Assembly (NCBI RefSeq): GCF_021130785.1
Contig: NC_060207.1
Coordinates: 8,449,501 to 8,513,500, forward strand
Origin: Homalodisca vitripennis
Taxonomy: Eukaryota; Arthropoda; Insecta; Hemiptera; Cicadellidae
Reading direction: 5' to 3'
DNA: 64,000 bases
Part shown: positions 8,640 to 21,322 of the stretch, in pieces
Layout of the letters: every line of letters begins with the position of its first letter
Numbering within the stretch: position 1 is the stretch's first letter
Position numbers and translations under genes: made by a program
Notes under the pieces: model-generated
The model's database searches: none
What the model was told of the DNA's origin: nothing
Seen by the model: the letters and a program-made list of their open reading frames with translations, nothing else

Positions 8640-10985
8640 TTTTAAAACTATCTGAATTGTGTAATATATCGATCAGGGAACTAGGCTCTCTTATGATTGC
8701 ACATAAAATATTGAATAACATTCCTACAGTTCGTCTCAATAAATCCAGGAGGTGGATAATAAAACGGACCGGATAGGGATTAAAGAACTGTTGGGTAATA
8801 TATCGATCACGAAACTAGGCTCTGTTTTGATAACACACACAATATTGAATAACATTCCTACAATTAGATTCAATAAATCAAGAAGGAGGATAAGAAGCAA
8901 GACCGAATAGGGATTACAGAACTATTGGGTAATATATCGATCAGGGAACTAGGCTCTCTTGCGGTTACACACAAAATATTGAATAACATTCCTACAGTTT
9001 GTCTCAATAAATCCAGGAGGTGGATAATAAGTCAGACAGGATTGGGTATTCAGAACTATTGGGTAATATATCGATCAGGGAACTAGGCTCTCTTGCGGTT
9101 ACACACAAAATATTGAATAACATTCCTACAGTTCGTCTCAATAAATCCAGGAGGTGGATAATAAGTAAGACCGGATAGGGATTACAGAACTATTGGGTAA
9201 TATATCGATCAGGGAACTAGGCTCTGTTATGATAACACACAAAATTGAATAAAGTTCCTAAAATTCGTCCCAATAAATCCAGGAGATGGATAATAAGTAA
9301 GACAGGATAGGGTATTACAGAACTATTGGGTAATATATCGATCAGGGAACTAGGCTCTCTTGCGATTACACACAAAATATTGAATAACATTCCTACAGTT
9401 CGTCTCAATAAATCCAGGAGATGGATAATAAGTAAGACCGGATAGGGATTACAGAACTATTGGGTAATATATAGGTCAGGGAACTAGGCTCTCTTGCGAT
9501 TACACACAAAATATTGAATAACATTCCTACAGTTCGTCTCAATAAATCCAGGAGATGGATAATAAGTAAGACCGGATAGGGATTACAGAACTATTGGGTA
9601 ATATATAGATCAGGGAACTAGGCTCTCTTGCGATTACACACAAAATATTGAATAACATTCCTACAGTTCGTCTCAATAAATCCAGGAGATGGATAATAAG
9701 TAAGACCGGATAGGGATTACAGAACTATTGGGTAATATATAGATCAGGGAACTAGGCTCTGTTATGATAACACACAAAATTGAATAAAGTTCCTAAAATT
9801 CGTCCCAATAAATCCAGGAGATGGATAATAAGTAAGACCGGATAGGGTATTACAGAACTATTGGGTAATATATCGATCAGGGAACTAGGCTCTGTTGCGA
9901 TAACACACAAAATATTGAATAAAGTTCCTACAGTTCGTCCCAATAAATCCAGGAGATGGATAATAAGTAAGACCGGATAGGGATTACAGAACTATTGGGT
10001 AATATATCGATCAGGGAACTAGGCTCTCTTGCGATTACACACAAAATATTGAATAACATTCCTACAGTTCGTCTCAATAAATCCAGGAGATGGATAATAA
10101 GTAAGACCGGATAGGGATTACAGAACTATTGGGTAATATATAGATCAGGGAACTAGGCTCTCTTGCGATTACACACAAAATATTGAATAACATTCCTACA
10201 GTTCGTCTCAATAAATCCAGGAGATGGATAATAAGTAAGACCGGATAGGGATTACAGAACTATTGGGTAATATATAGATCAGGGAACTAGGCTCTCTTGC
10301 GATTACACACAAAATATTGAATAAAATTCCTACAGTTCGTCTCAATAAATCCAGGAGATGGATAATAAGTAAGACCGGATAGGGATTACAGAACTATTGG
10401 GTAATATATCGGATCAGGGAACTAGGCTCTCTTGCGATTACACACAAAATATTGAATAACATTCCTACAGTTCGTCTCAATAAATCCAGGAGATGGATAA
10501 TAAGTAAGACCGGATAGGGATTACAGAACTATTGGGTAATATATAGATCAGGGAACTAGGCTCTCTTGCGATTACACACAAAATATTGAATAAAGTTCCT
10601 ACAGTTCGTCTCAATAAATCCAGGAGATGGATAATAAGTAAGACCGGATAGGGATTACAGAACTATTGGGTAATATATAGATCAGGGAACTAGGCTCTCT
10701 TGCGATTACACACAAAATATTGAAAAACATTCCTACAGTTCGTCTCAATAAATCCAGGAGATGGATAATAAGTAAGACCGGATAGGGATTACAGAACTAT
10801 TGGGTAATATATAGATCAGGGAACTAGGCTCTGTTATGATAACACACAAAATTGAATAAAGTTCCTAAAATTCGTCCCAATAAATCCAGGAGATGGTAAT
10901 AAGTGAGACAGGATTGGGTTTTCAGAACTATTGCGTAATATACCGATCAGGGAACAAGGCTCTCTTGTCCACACACAATAAAATT
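8640..10985. repeat. 134-bp satellite array, about 17 monomers
   Basis: The monomer includes ACAGAACTATTGGGTAATAT, GATCAGGGAACTAGGCTCTC and AATAAATCCAGGAGATGG. Successive ACAGAACTAT positions (9451, 9585, 9719, 9852, 9986) give a 133-134 bp period. The first and last monomers are diverged, the core homogenised. A variant monomer (GTTATGATAACACACAAAAT) sits at 9226, 9761 and 10833, that is, 4 and then 8 monomers apart. Short open frames inside are shared by all copies and are a by-product of the repeat. Confidence 0.95.
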
Positions 10986-12985
10986 AATTCAATTACTGTT
11001 AATAAATCCTGATGTATATCTGAAATTCATTAATAGAATCTAGCTTCTGAGGTTTAACGTATACACCATGGGTTTTCAACAACATAAGTTATTCTATCAC
11101 AATAGAACGAAAACACTTGATGGAAACATATAATATTGTTGTATACATTTAATTCAATATTAAAATACTTGACGAAATATTGTAACATTGATGTAGGTAT
11201 ACATTTAATTCAATATTATTTATTGCTTTCACATATTGTCTATTTATGCAATTGGGTTGTAAATTCTATCCAAAATGTAAAACCAAGAAACTTTTTTATG
11301 CACTCTCTTAATAATCAAATTGTAAATTTTATTAATTTGGTCTTTGGTGATTAAAAAATAAAGTTGATGATAATTTTGCACTAAACTAAAGAAGTGTTCT
11401 GAACTCTACTGAAGCCAACATAACACATTTAAAACACAATAATTTGAATACAATTATGAATTAAATGTTTATTTAATTTATTTAGTGTTACATAAGTTTA
11501 CGTGGTTATAGACAATCTATTTGAAAAAGTGTGAGCTATCAAACTTAAAAATAATATACAGTATATAAATAATTATGTTATAAAGTTATAGAAATATGTT
11601 AAGGTATGAATTGGAAAACATAACTATTTTCCACAAACCAATTTTAGAAATCTCTAAAATAATGCTCTCTGAATAAGTTTCATTGTACATAACTGACCTG
11701 AGCTGATTGTATAATTTTAATGCTGCATAATGTGGGTCATGCTCGTACAGTATGTTTATGGGGTGTATACAACTGGATGTAAAAGAAAACGCAGCTATGT
11801 ACAGTCTGTTTCTCAGATAAACAGACTGTACAGTAAACAAAGGAGTCACCATCATTGCGGCTGTGGCTGCTGCTGGGCTGAGCTGGTCCAAAGAAACGTG
11901 AGTAATGCGGGCGTCTTGCTTGTACAAAGCCGCTTTTGTCAGTGGGGGACTTAAGTGAAAGAAAACATAAACAAAATATAAACACTACTACAACTTGCTA
12001 ACAAGCTCTTCTAATAATTAATTGAGAAATAATGTTTTCAACTTGGGCTCATGTGCTCGCATAATTACTGTTGATGGATAAACGTTTTGTCTACTACCGA
12101 GGACACATTTTAGGTTTAGAAACATTGAAACTTAAATATATTTATTATATTCCGCTAAAATTCGTTTGAAAAAGATTTTAAAATTATCCAGGATAGTTTG
12201 GACAAAACACCAAGAGAGGGTGGAGTACACATCTGAGATAAGCCAGCTCTTACTGAGTTTTAAATTTCAACGATTTTCAAACTTGTTGGGAAGTAACGTA
12301 AAATGTTTTTACCGTGAGTAATAGAGGTGTGTCCTGTTTTATAAAATAGGACACACTAACTATAGTTAATTATATTGAATTAATTACAATTTAACTGAAC
12401 ATACAACATATACATTTGTTAGTTAAACAAATTTGAATTAGCGCGATGACATCTATATGAATGTATTAATTTCATTAACCTATGGCATTTATAAATTGAA
12501 CGGTGTAGATGGCAGAACATGGAAAGGGAGTTTCTTTCACGATGAATCAGTGGATGCGAGTTTGCTTTCACTGACCCATTAAGTTAATTACAAGCAAACT
12601 TATCTTGAGCCTGATGAGTTTTAAGCGTGTTTCAACCCTTCGGCATTCTTTGTGTCTGCATACAATCCGGCTATCTTAAATAAAATCGTGCTGAGTCAGC
12701 GCCTTAGGGAATTGCCACAATCTACTCACGAAACTTTAAGCCAATTAACATCATGCTTGGATAGTTTTTTTAATATTCTAGGTAAAATTCCAAAAGTGCA
12801 AAACTCTTGGATTGAAGAAAGTCTGAATGAATTCTTACATTGTTATGTATATAACAGCATTCTTGGAATAAAAATTATTCTTATTCTTATTCTTATTTAT
12901 AGTTATTTATAATTTTTTTACAGTTTTTATAATTTATGTGTTCACAGTTTGTTATTGACGATAGAATGAAAAAAACTCACCATTG
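10986..12985. other. A+T-rich region without a recognisable gene
   Basis: Between the satellite and the Penelope-like remnant I see only short frames. The one at 12652-12912 (NKIVLSQRLRELPQS) loosely recalls the C-terminal tail of jockey/RTE-type proteins and is followed by an (ATTCTT)n-like run at 12875-12900 that could be a retroelement tail. This is weak. A short hairpin at 11800-11830 is listed separately. Confidence 0.35.
11800..11830. other. Perfect 12-bp hairpin
   Basis: TACAGTCTGTTT (11800-11811) and its exact reverse complement AAACAGACTGTA (11819-11830) flank a 7-base loop. It is too short for a microRNA precursor. No function is evident. Confidence 0.6.
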
Positions 12986-13583
12986 GACAAAGAGAACGAT
13001 ACTGTTATACTAGACACAGTAATGTACAAAGAAAAAATTACGGAAGCCAAAACCCTTCATAAAAAAATAAAAAACCTTTTTCAGACAAATTTAGATCAAA
13101 CACTTGTATGCACTTTCTAAAATCAACAAACCTGGCATTTACCCGCAATTCACTGTGTAGGGAAATATTGCTTGGACATCCTGACACTATTTGTAGGAAA
13201 AACTGACTCTTGCATTACAAATTCCAAAGACTTCGTTTAGAAGTCAGACCTTTTGTAACTTGCTGAAATCGACAGACTAGTGAGCTTTGACGTTGAAAGT
13301 AATGTAAAGTCAATAATGTACCAGTTCCAGAAAAATTACCATGCAAAAGAAGGAGTCGAGCTTGTTCTCAGAAAACGATGGGTTAAAAGAATAAATAGAA
13401 AATGTTGAATCGGTACTTAAATACAATGGATACCCTCAGTCTCTTATAAATAAATACAAAAGAAACAATAGAAGAATAACCCTGAGTCAGAAAATGAAAA
13501 ACAAAAAAACCTACGTACATTTAAAGTGTTATTTGCCGGGATTATCAGAGGAAATTATAAAATTAGGCAGACACAAAATATAA
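12986..13583 (+). pseudogene. Decayed Penelope-like element reverse transcriptase
   Basis: Penelope-like elements encode a reverse transcriptase followed by a GIY-YIG nuclease. Several family landmarks are readable in order but in different frames: DKENDTVILDTVMYKEKI (12986 on; compare the KGNxTVVxDxxxYxxKM block), ALSKINKPGIYPQF (about 13110-13160; the LPKIHKPG block), NYHAKEGVELVLRK (about 13340), then NGYPQSLINKY and CYLPGLSEEIIKLGRH (13425-13583; the NGYP and GLSExIxR blocks before the GIY-YIG domain). The central catalytic part with YxDD is deleted and no GIY-YIG is seen. About 5 bases after the final stop comes TCGAAACTTAGTGTTATA, resembling the motif at 34998 and 8121. Identification rests on motif order; moderately sure. 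Confidence 0.6.
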
Positions 13584-15239
13584 TCCTCGAAACTTAGTGT
13601 TATACGCTATAAACATTTGATTTTACTGTTTTAAGAGGTAATTCCCGGCGAAAACGTAAAAGATCTGTCGGAAATTCGGTCATGAGTGTAATTACGGCAT
13701 GAATAATAATTTTACATTTATATAAAAACGCAAACATCCATGTCAAACAGGCGTAAATTTTTTAAGGCTCGCCTGAAAATACATTTACAACATAACTATG
13801 AATTCTTCTAATAAAACAATATACAATTTGGCAACAACCACATGGAATCTTCATAATACGAAAGTGTTATATGAAACAATGTCTGAATGAGAAAAAGTAT
13901 GTCACCACATAACATATATCGAAATTTTATACAACATTGGCGAGGTAATATTTTATTATAGGATTTATAAGTATATTTGCATGTACTACGTTTTAGATAA
14001 TGTACCATTGTGTGGGTAGCTTTTCATTAAACTTATGGTGAAATATAATGTAATATAATAAATTTTTAACAGAGTTTAATAAATAACCTTTGATCTTCCA
14101 CTAAAAGTAATTGACGTAAAAACTAAACATAAGAAAATGATGATTTGAAGAGGAGACGACCAACTGATGTATATTAAACCACTCAACAAGCTTCAATTCC
14201 CTAACTCGTTGAATAATAAGCTATTCTGATTTGCACCTCACCCGACAGTGTTGTTGCTCAAATAACCGTAAATTTTACTACGCCCTCTCACTGTTATTCA
14301 TGAACCTAGCACCACTACTTTACCGTATAGAAGCACGCAGTGAATATGCCACTGTCAGTGGATTTTGATAGTTGGAGAGTAAAGTTTATAAATTAGATTA
14401 CTATTTATAGTTATCCCAGTTACATCAGCATTCCACTACTGAAGGGGTGATGAAGTTGTTCGCGTCCGATAGCAGTCCATAAAGCTCTACGTGTCCCTCG
14501 GGTGAGATACTAAACGATAAAAAAACTGATAAAACCTGTGACCTCACAGTCATGTGAACAGCTGCCGTCAATCTGTCAAACGGCTCCTCTCAGGAATTAC
14601 TCAAAGTTTCACGCGTTCGAAATGTGGGTTTTATAAAATTAAAGTTAATTATAAAATTAACAAGTTAATTGAAATATACTATGTTTGTAAATAATGTGTT
14701 GTATTAACACTGGTGTTTACGAATTTAATTCATTAAACTTAAAATAATAGGTTTTGTTGTATACAGTTATTTAAAGCATGTATAATTTCTTACTCATCTC
14801 CAGGAAAAGTTACAACAGTAACTCTGATACAGCTGAGTAGTGTATAAAAGTATTTCCGGAAAATATTTCTCTGAAACCACAGGGTTCTGCTAGATCTTAT
14901 TCTTCCTCCTACTGGTGTGGAACTTGAGCTGTTGTCATTTTTATTTAGCTTTTGATAAGGAGCGGACTCTATTTAGTGAGCAAGGAGGTCTCGGACTGGA
15001 CCTGTGGACTTTTTCATTGCAAACAAAATGTCATCTTTCTACAGAATTTACGAAGGAGATACAATGCAATTAATTTTTAAAAGCGTTTTTCAACGTGTTG
15101 GTACACGATGTAGATAGTTAAATGTAATTTTTAAATATATATTTAAATAATAATAAATTACAAATGGAGTTTTGGTGGTGATGATGCGTTAAAATGAGGC
15201 GTAACACGATCTTTGTTTACATTTAAAGAGTTTTCAAAA
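13584..15239. other. A+T-rich region without a recognisable gene
   Basis: No coding frame of convincing composition and no obvious repeat. A slightly more G+C-rich patch near 14450-14620 has no recognisable content. Confidence 0.4.
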
Positions 15240-15450
15240 GCGTGTTATTGTGTGGAATGCCTTAAAGTTGGAATTGATTTTCGTGAGTTCTTTGTGGACA
15301 AGAATGTGGGGGCTCTGTTGGAATAAAGATTCTGTGTCAATTAGTATGGCAAGTAGTGGCCAGGAAGTGTCGCGGTACCTATGTATAAGACAGTCGTGCG
15401 CAAAAAATACTTTCATTTGTTTTCCAGCTTGCACTATAGAGAATTAAAGC
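15240..15450 (+). pseudogene. Coding-like fragment with CxCxxC motif, unidentified
   Basis: From 15240 one frame reads CYCVECLKVGIDFREFFVDK and on to GALLE before a stop at 15324-15326. Another frame around 15380-15445 reads MYKTVVRKKYFHLFSSLHYR. The mixture of Cys, charged and hydrophobic residues looks like real protein, and the changes of frame look like decay. I do not recognise the family. Antisense frames over the same DNA are judged shadows. It may belong with the frame at 15530-15888. Confidence 0.3.
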
Positions 15451-15529
15451 AGCAAATTATTTTTTTAAACTAGACATTTAGAGAGGACTGTGAATCATCA
15501 CTCTATCTCTAGATCTTTATCACGACAAA

Positions 15530-15888
15530 ATGGGGAAATACGAATTAATTTATGCTTTATATGGGTCGTTCGTCTTCAACGGGTGTCACTTTGACTTTTC
15601 TGAAGGTTTCATGAGCATAGTCACTGATGAAGTCATCATTAATTACAATGGTCAAGCACTGGCCGTAATGAATATGGTAAAAGAACACGACAGATGGTTT
15701 AAAAATGGTTGTCACACTATTTTAACTTTGTTTAACGAAAACAGTTTAGCTAACATCCAAATCACAATCAAAAGGATAAAAGTTTACAACCAAAGTGTGC
15801 CAAATGCAACAAAGGTTTGGTAGCCCACGTGTGTAATTATGAACTTATTAGTTTTAGCGTAGCTGCTGCTTGGATGGGTGACCGCTGA
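15530..15888 (+). CDS. Possible small gene or transposon ORF fragment, unidentified, with a Cys/His motif after a frameshift
   Basis: The ATG at 15530 sits in ACAAAATGG, a good insect start context. The frame gives 97 residues (MGKYELIYALYGSFVFNG, then FMSIVTDEVIINYNGQALAV, KEHDRWFKNGCHT) to a stop at 15823. Composition is protein-like, with an alternating hydrophobic pattern suggesting beta strands. Near 15793 the frame that continues the sense is a different one, reading KCAKCNKGLVAHVCNYELIS (CX2CX8HX2C) to a stop at 15888, so either one base has been lost or gained, or a splice joins them. Within 110 bases downstream comes a dispersed repeat (15996-16078) also found at 34.7-35.1 kb, which suggests that the whole patch is part of a transposon. 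I do not recognise the protein. Confidence 0.3.
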
Positions 15889-15995
15889 GCGATCCTGTCC
15901 CGCCTGCCCGGCTACTGCTATTAGTTCGGAAGCCAATTTTAAGTTGTTTGTCCCCAGCTTAAATGATAGAGAGGGTATGGAACATCCAGAATCAC

Positions 15996-16078
15996 TGGAC
16001 GATGGCAAATGTCCGGAAAAATCCTGTTTCCTTCACAATTCTTCCATCGTCAAAAAGAAACTTCAAACAAAGAATAGT
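15996..16078 (+). repeat. Dispersed repeat B, copy 1
   Basis: About 83 bp from ACTGGACGATGGCAAATGTC to AAACAAAGAAT. Nearly the same text occurs on the minus strand at 34654-34735, and its first 47 bp on the plus strand at 35024-35070. Three copies in 20 kb indicate a conserved transposon end. Confidence 0.7.
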
Positions 16079-17510
16079 GGGTATAGTAAGCATGCAGTTA
16101 AATTTTAAAAAGAAGATGCATAGAAGCATGAAAACTTCCTGATATAATGGAGTATCGAAAGATCGGATAGAACGCAATGAAAGAGGTAGAGGACATACGG
16201 GAAGTCGGACAGACCTGCTGAGGGACTGCTCTTTTACTTTTTTTAATCCTAAAAGCAATACCGTTCTTCCTTGGATGAAGAGGAATATGTTCTAAGATTC
16301 TAGTTTCTAGGACCTTCATATTAAGAGTTATAGACGACATACTCCGTATATTTTGTAGACCAGACAGACTGGCAGACAGACGGACTGCCCTTTGACCTTT
16401 CCACCTCAAGTAAAATATGGTTCTTCTTGAAACAAGAGAAACCTGTGTACCCTGTTAATTTTATATGTATCAAAATCAGTGAAAGATGATGGTGGACTTC
16501 TATAGATATAATGCACTGCCTTTATAATATCATTTCCTTTTCGTAGTTTATTATTTTGACAAGAGATATATAATATGTTTTCCCAATAGATTAACCGCAG
16601 GAGAACCATTTTTCAAGTGTCCTATGCATGGTATTTCCAGGACCTCAATAACAGCAGGACTAAAGGTTAATTAGTGCGGAGGATACAGTGATCCACCCAA
16701 TTAGTGGAAGAGCTGGGTCGCCCTTTAATGGGCGATAATTTTTATTTATTAGCCATGTTTAACCTCAGAAGTGTTTTAGCGCTTTTGCACATACCGTATT
16801 CATAACTACGGAAGGAGGTGATTACACTGCTAGATAAACTACCGGAAAATTCCCATGTGGATTGTAATATGCTGGACTAAAGCACCAAAGGACACCAGAA
16901 ACTAATCATCTTTCCATTCACTAACAGAATTTAATTTCCAAGGTCTCTACTAATAAACATTATAATTGTCAGAGTTTCCCTAGTTAATCGCGATCTTCTT
17001 TTAACTCTCTCTTCATTAAAAAAGAAGACCAAAAAGGTGAAACTAGTTTTACGGATGTAGAGCAATTAAATTAAGAAAAGATAAACCGTTAATTTACTAA
17101 ACGCGATGAGTTCAGATTTGTTATATCCACGGTGAAAGTAACCCATCTTAATTCCTCAACTATGTAAATAACGACTAGGCCATTATAAGATTGTGATTTT
17201 GGTATCTTTCATTATACACCGTAGCATCTGTAGTCCAAATGGAACAACAATGCATCTGTATATTCCATGCATATAAGTAATTTTATCCTTATTTAGTGTT
17301 TATATTATGTAATTGCATAATCTAGTGGTTGATATATAATGTTATACCAATTTTAAAGAATATAACGTTTATATACATTATGTTAGAAATTAAGATGGCC
17401 CGTAATCTCCAAGTTGACCTAAATTATTTAAAAACTATATATAAAACTATTGAAAGTCTTCTGGTTCTAATTCCGTCAAAATATTGCTAATAGAATTTGG
17501 TAATAGAGTT
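16079..17510. other. A+T-rich region, probable transposon debris
   Basis: Around 16195-16225 and 16355-16390 there are GTCTGTCTGCC-type runs (minus strand), a hallmark of insect dispersed repeats, in two related segments about 160 bp apart. The minus-strand frames over 15992-16409 follow these repeats and are not called as genes. The rest shows nothing. Confidence 0.35.
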
Positions 17511-17757
17511 TGAAATACTCAACTTTCGGCTTCTCTTCCATAACTTTGAAGACGGTCCTCCACTGCGAGTCTGAAATACTCTACTTTCGGCTTCTCTTCC
17601 ATAACTTTGAAGACGGTCCTCCACTGCGAGTCTGAAATACTCTACTTTCGGCTTCTCTTCCATAACTTTGAAGACGGTCCTCCACTGCGAGTCTGAAATA
17701 CTCAACTTTCGGCTTCTCTTCCATAACTTTGAAGACGGTCCTCCACTGCGAGTTCGA
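17511..17757. repeat. 61-bp tandem repeat, 4 copies
   Basis: TGAAATACTC recurs at 17511, 17572, 17633 and 17694, with the unit continuing through CTTTCGGCTTCTCTTCCATA and GACGGTCCTCCACTGCGAGT. Copies are nearly identical. Because 61 is not a multiple of 3, the minus-strand frame reads the same unit in three frames, so it is not a protein repeat. Confidence 0.95.
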
Positions 17758-20755
17758 AATGCTCCGACATTATTAATGTGTTTTGATGAGGTGTGAACTG
17801 GTAAACGTAGAATTTAAGTAATTTTTTCAGTTTTGTCGTATACTTTTTAAAATTTTAACACACAATTTTTGGAATAAAAATGATTAAATTATTAATCGTA
17901 AATAATCTCGAGAATAGCCTATTATACAGTATTGTTAAGGTGAATATAGTGTTCAGTATAGCTAAATATAGTTATATTTATAATTTCTTATAAATATGTA
18001 GAACATTTATCGCCATGAATTATTAATTTTATGTCATGGTCTTAAAATTTATCAGCTCGAACCTTTATATTTTAATTAGTAAACCTTTTTCTGAATCTCC
18101 ATAATTTTCTGAAATGTATATACGTACCTTAATATTGTGTTGTAAATTTAACAACGGTTTGTAAGTGAAAGTGAAAGTCACTAGCTGAAGGATACTTTTG
18201 AGAAGATCTTTCTGTGTCAGTTGGTTTCCCAGTAACGCCATATTAAACTGTTAACGCCGCGCCTCTCCCGCGTCTAATGACGTAACACAGAGATAAGACG
18301 CCTCCACCGACTGTAATCTGGGGGTGTAAATCATTGCGCCCTTGTGGATTATCTTTTGTCTTGTATCTATTCTCTACGGATAAATAACTGGTCAGATTTA
18401 CTAGCCACGGATCTGATGACTGGTATAGCGAAGGTTTGTAGTTTTGTAAGAAAATACGAGTAACGAAACTTTTCTCTTAATTTTCTTTATAATATATTCA
18501 GCTATATTCATTCCAATCACGTAAAAATAGGTATGAGTATGAACAAACCATTTTTCTTTACGGCTGTTGTTGTTCTTATGGCAAATTTTAAAAGTAATAG
18601 CCAATAATTGTGAACTGACAATTTTATTTAATATTCATCTAATCAGTTAATCAACTGTTAGAAGTACAATATGTGTCGCCAGTCGTACCTTATATGGATA
18701 TACATATAATGGATGACTGGTGTCGTCTATAATAAGTCCGTCTTAACTTTTGAATATTTTACTTACCCATAGAGACTGCTGATTTTTGGGGAGATAACTT
18801 TTCTAAAGTAGCCTGTAACATGCTTTCTACTTGATTTAGTATATGTCCCCAAATGAGCCTGATCACCTCATTAGAATATCTAGTTAAAGCCTTTAACGTT
18901 TGGACGAAATACTCAAGCCTGGAAGTGTTGCATTTTGCCTAACCTACCATAAGGGCGCAGGAGAAATTCATTTTAGCGAGTGAAGGACATCGGCTACTGC
19001 TAACAGTAGGTCAACAGCTGTTTACCGGTAGGGCAGGCTGTTGATAGTGATATTGACATTGATAGATTGATAGCGACATCCCTGTTTGGACATGCTTACC
19101 AGTAAGGAACATTCTAGTGGCTTCTGGACATTGATGATACGACATCGGACACTAGATGAACCCTCTACACTACGGTGGATTACTTTGGTTTTCAGAAGAA
19201 CATTTTTGAGGGTTTTTATTCCCTGGAGCTGATCGTGGCTACTGGACTGAGGATAAGTCTGTTAGCCCCACTGTTGCTGCGCTCTCCGAGTTGCTGTTGC
19301 CGGCAACTGCCTGTTCGTCTGCCGTGCCGTACCGACCGACACTACCGTACCGCACATCCGGTTCACCCGCGGTCGTGTGCTTCCTCTCGGTTCGGTCGAC
19401 TTCGTTGAAGTTACCGGGCGTGGACTTGTCGTCTTCTGGTGAGTGACTTACAAATTTTCTGGTGATCTCTCAGGTATACTATATTCCTCTCCGAGACTGG
19501 GGCCATTCATCTCGATATACCTCTCGAAGGATACTCAGCGCCTGGGACTCCAGAAATAAGAGTTGCATCAATTATTACTCTTTTACTGTCTTTAGGTAGT
19601 TAAGTTGGTTTATGTTAAATGTTTAATTATATATCTGTATTGTAAGAAGGGTTTAATTATCTTAAGATATATCTTATCTAAGTCTGTGTGGTTATATCAG
19701 TAATAGTCTTGGTTTATATATATATATATATATGGAGTTGTTTTTTTGTTTCACTGTAGCGCAGATTAGAGGCAATACTGTCTGTAACTGTTATAAAATG
19801 ATATAGGATACGTTTTTGCCCTTTACGGAAATTATTGCAATAAACTCGAGTCTGTAAAGTTCTGTAGTCTTGAGTTTTGCCGTCTTCACAGCTTAACTAT
19901 TAGTTTCCTATACTTTTACTATACAGTACTCTACTAAGATCAACGAAAAGCTAAGGATTCAAATTTATAGTTATATTAATATAGTTTGAGTCACGCCAAA
20001 CATTTTCCTACCTACTAAATTTAGAAATATATTCTTATTCTCACAATTAAATTTAACGTTTATTGTAAACGGTTCATCGACCTTTGGTAATTCTCTTGGG
20101 TCCCTACACCTGCTTACCCTGGTGAAGTCCCGGAACCTGGAAAGGACTGGTTCCTTGTTACAGTCCCTGGAGTCTCCTTCCAAAACAAGGTGGCGCCTCA
20201 AAATAAATATTGACCATTTTTTCGTCGTTGTTGTGGACTTCGCCTAGGACTTGGAACAACTTACCCCCCTTTCCCCTGAGCTAGCCAGCATCAGTAACAG
20301 AGACTGGTGTGGACTGTTACAAGCCCCTTAGTGTAACGGTGTTGCTAAAAAACCACTGACGATGAAAATGAAATATTTTAAAGTTGACTCAATCCAGAGA
20401 ATAGTGTAATATATGGCATTAGGGTTTATATTTCATTAAACCGTACTTTTTTCCTAAAGTCATTTTTTCCGTACAGTCAAAAATTCATTTTCTTAGTTGT
20501 AATTAGTTTTTTCTTATCAAGAAATTTAATTTGAGGTAATTTCAATAATTTGCTTAGTTACAAATTACCTCCCCCCTCTCCCCACTCACAATTTTGGTTG
20601 AAAAGGGTGGTAGTTTTTAAAGCCGTTAAAAGCCGGATATTTGAAAATGCTCAATCATTCAATCGTTATATGGATGCGTTTGATACTTTTGTGACACCTG
20701 TCATATAAAAGGTTTTTAATTTCATAGGTTAAATATATTGAGTGTTACCGAGTGA
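17758..20755. other. A+T-rich region with one G+C-richer patch
   Basis: The patch at about 19210-19440 is CG-rich, holds a 77-codon frame of low-complexity Leu/Arg/Ser type, and is followed at 19438 by CTGGTGAGTG, a good splice-donor sequence. Further on there are AATAAA-like text at 19840 and TGGCGCC at 20190, which could be pieces of an LTR retrotransposon leader. I could not find two LTRs, so I make no call. A short (TA)n lies at 19717-19732. Confidence 0.3.
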
Positions 20756-21070
20756 CGTTACAGGCTTCGCTAAGGCTTCATGCAAACTTTTAATTTTGTA
20801 GCTTATTTCATTCTTGAGACGCCCTACGTGTAGACAGAACATCATACAAACTGAACGTTTTACATCGCCCCGGCATACAAGAGATATATTGTGTCAACCT
20901 ACTCAGTGATAGGTTACCGTGGCTTTCAGCAAATTCCTATGAATGGACATGCATCATCATACAACTCATTCTTGTCTATGTAGAAATGGTTCATGCATCA
21001 GATGTACACATGAACAGACAGAGACAAATACAATTTGTCCAGCCTCTCGAGTAAATAGTCTTCGCTAAAT
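20756..21070 (+). repeat. Dispersed repeat family A, longer diverged copy
   Basis: It contains AGGCTTCGCTAAGGCTTCAT, then GTAGCTTATTTCATTCTTGA, GACATGCATCATCATACAACT and CTCTCGAGTAAATAGTCTTC in the same order as related text at 24.4-24.8 kb and 56.9-57.1 kb. Too diverged to set borders by eye. Confidence 0.4.
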
Positions 21071-21258
21071 TTTAGTTGATAAACAAAAATTAAACTAAGA
21101 AATTGTTTTATATTACAATTTTATATAAAAAGTCTATGACGTTCGCGTTTAATATTTTTTATGGTATTTTCTCTTCTTTTACTAAAAAATACATCCAGGA
21201 AGTCTAAGCTACATTGTTGGTGAATTCTTTACTGTTTGTATACTGTAAAAAATGAATT

Positions 21259-21261
<3 letters not shown>

Positions 21262-21319
<58 letters not shown>
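21262..21319. repeat. (TA)n microsatellite
   Basis: Uninterrupted TA dinucleotides, about 29 units. Confidence 0.98.

Positions 21320-21322
<3 letters not shown>

Noticed and set aside
15992..16409. Two overlapping minus-strand frames of 88 and 103 codons
   Set aside because: They run antisense through dispersed repeat B and GTCTGTCTG-type repeat text; composition is not convincing.
18900..20200. LTR retrotransposon with primer-binding site (TGGCGCC near 20190)
   Set aside because: No pair of LTRs and no gag or pol reading could be found.
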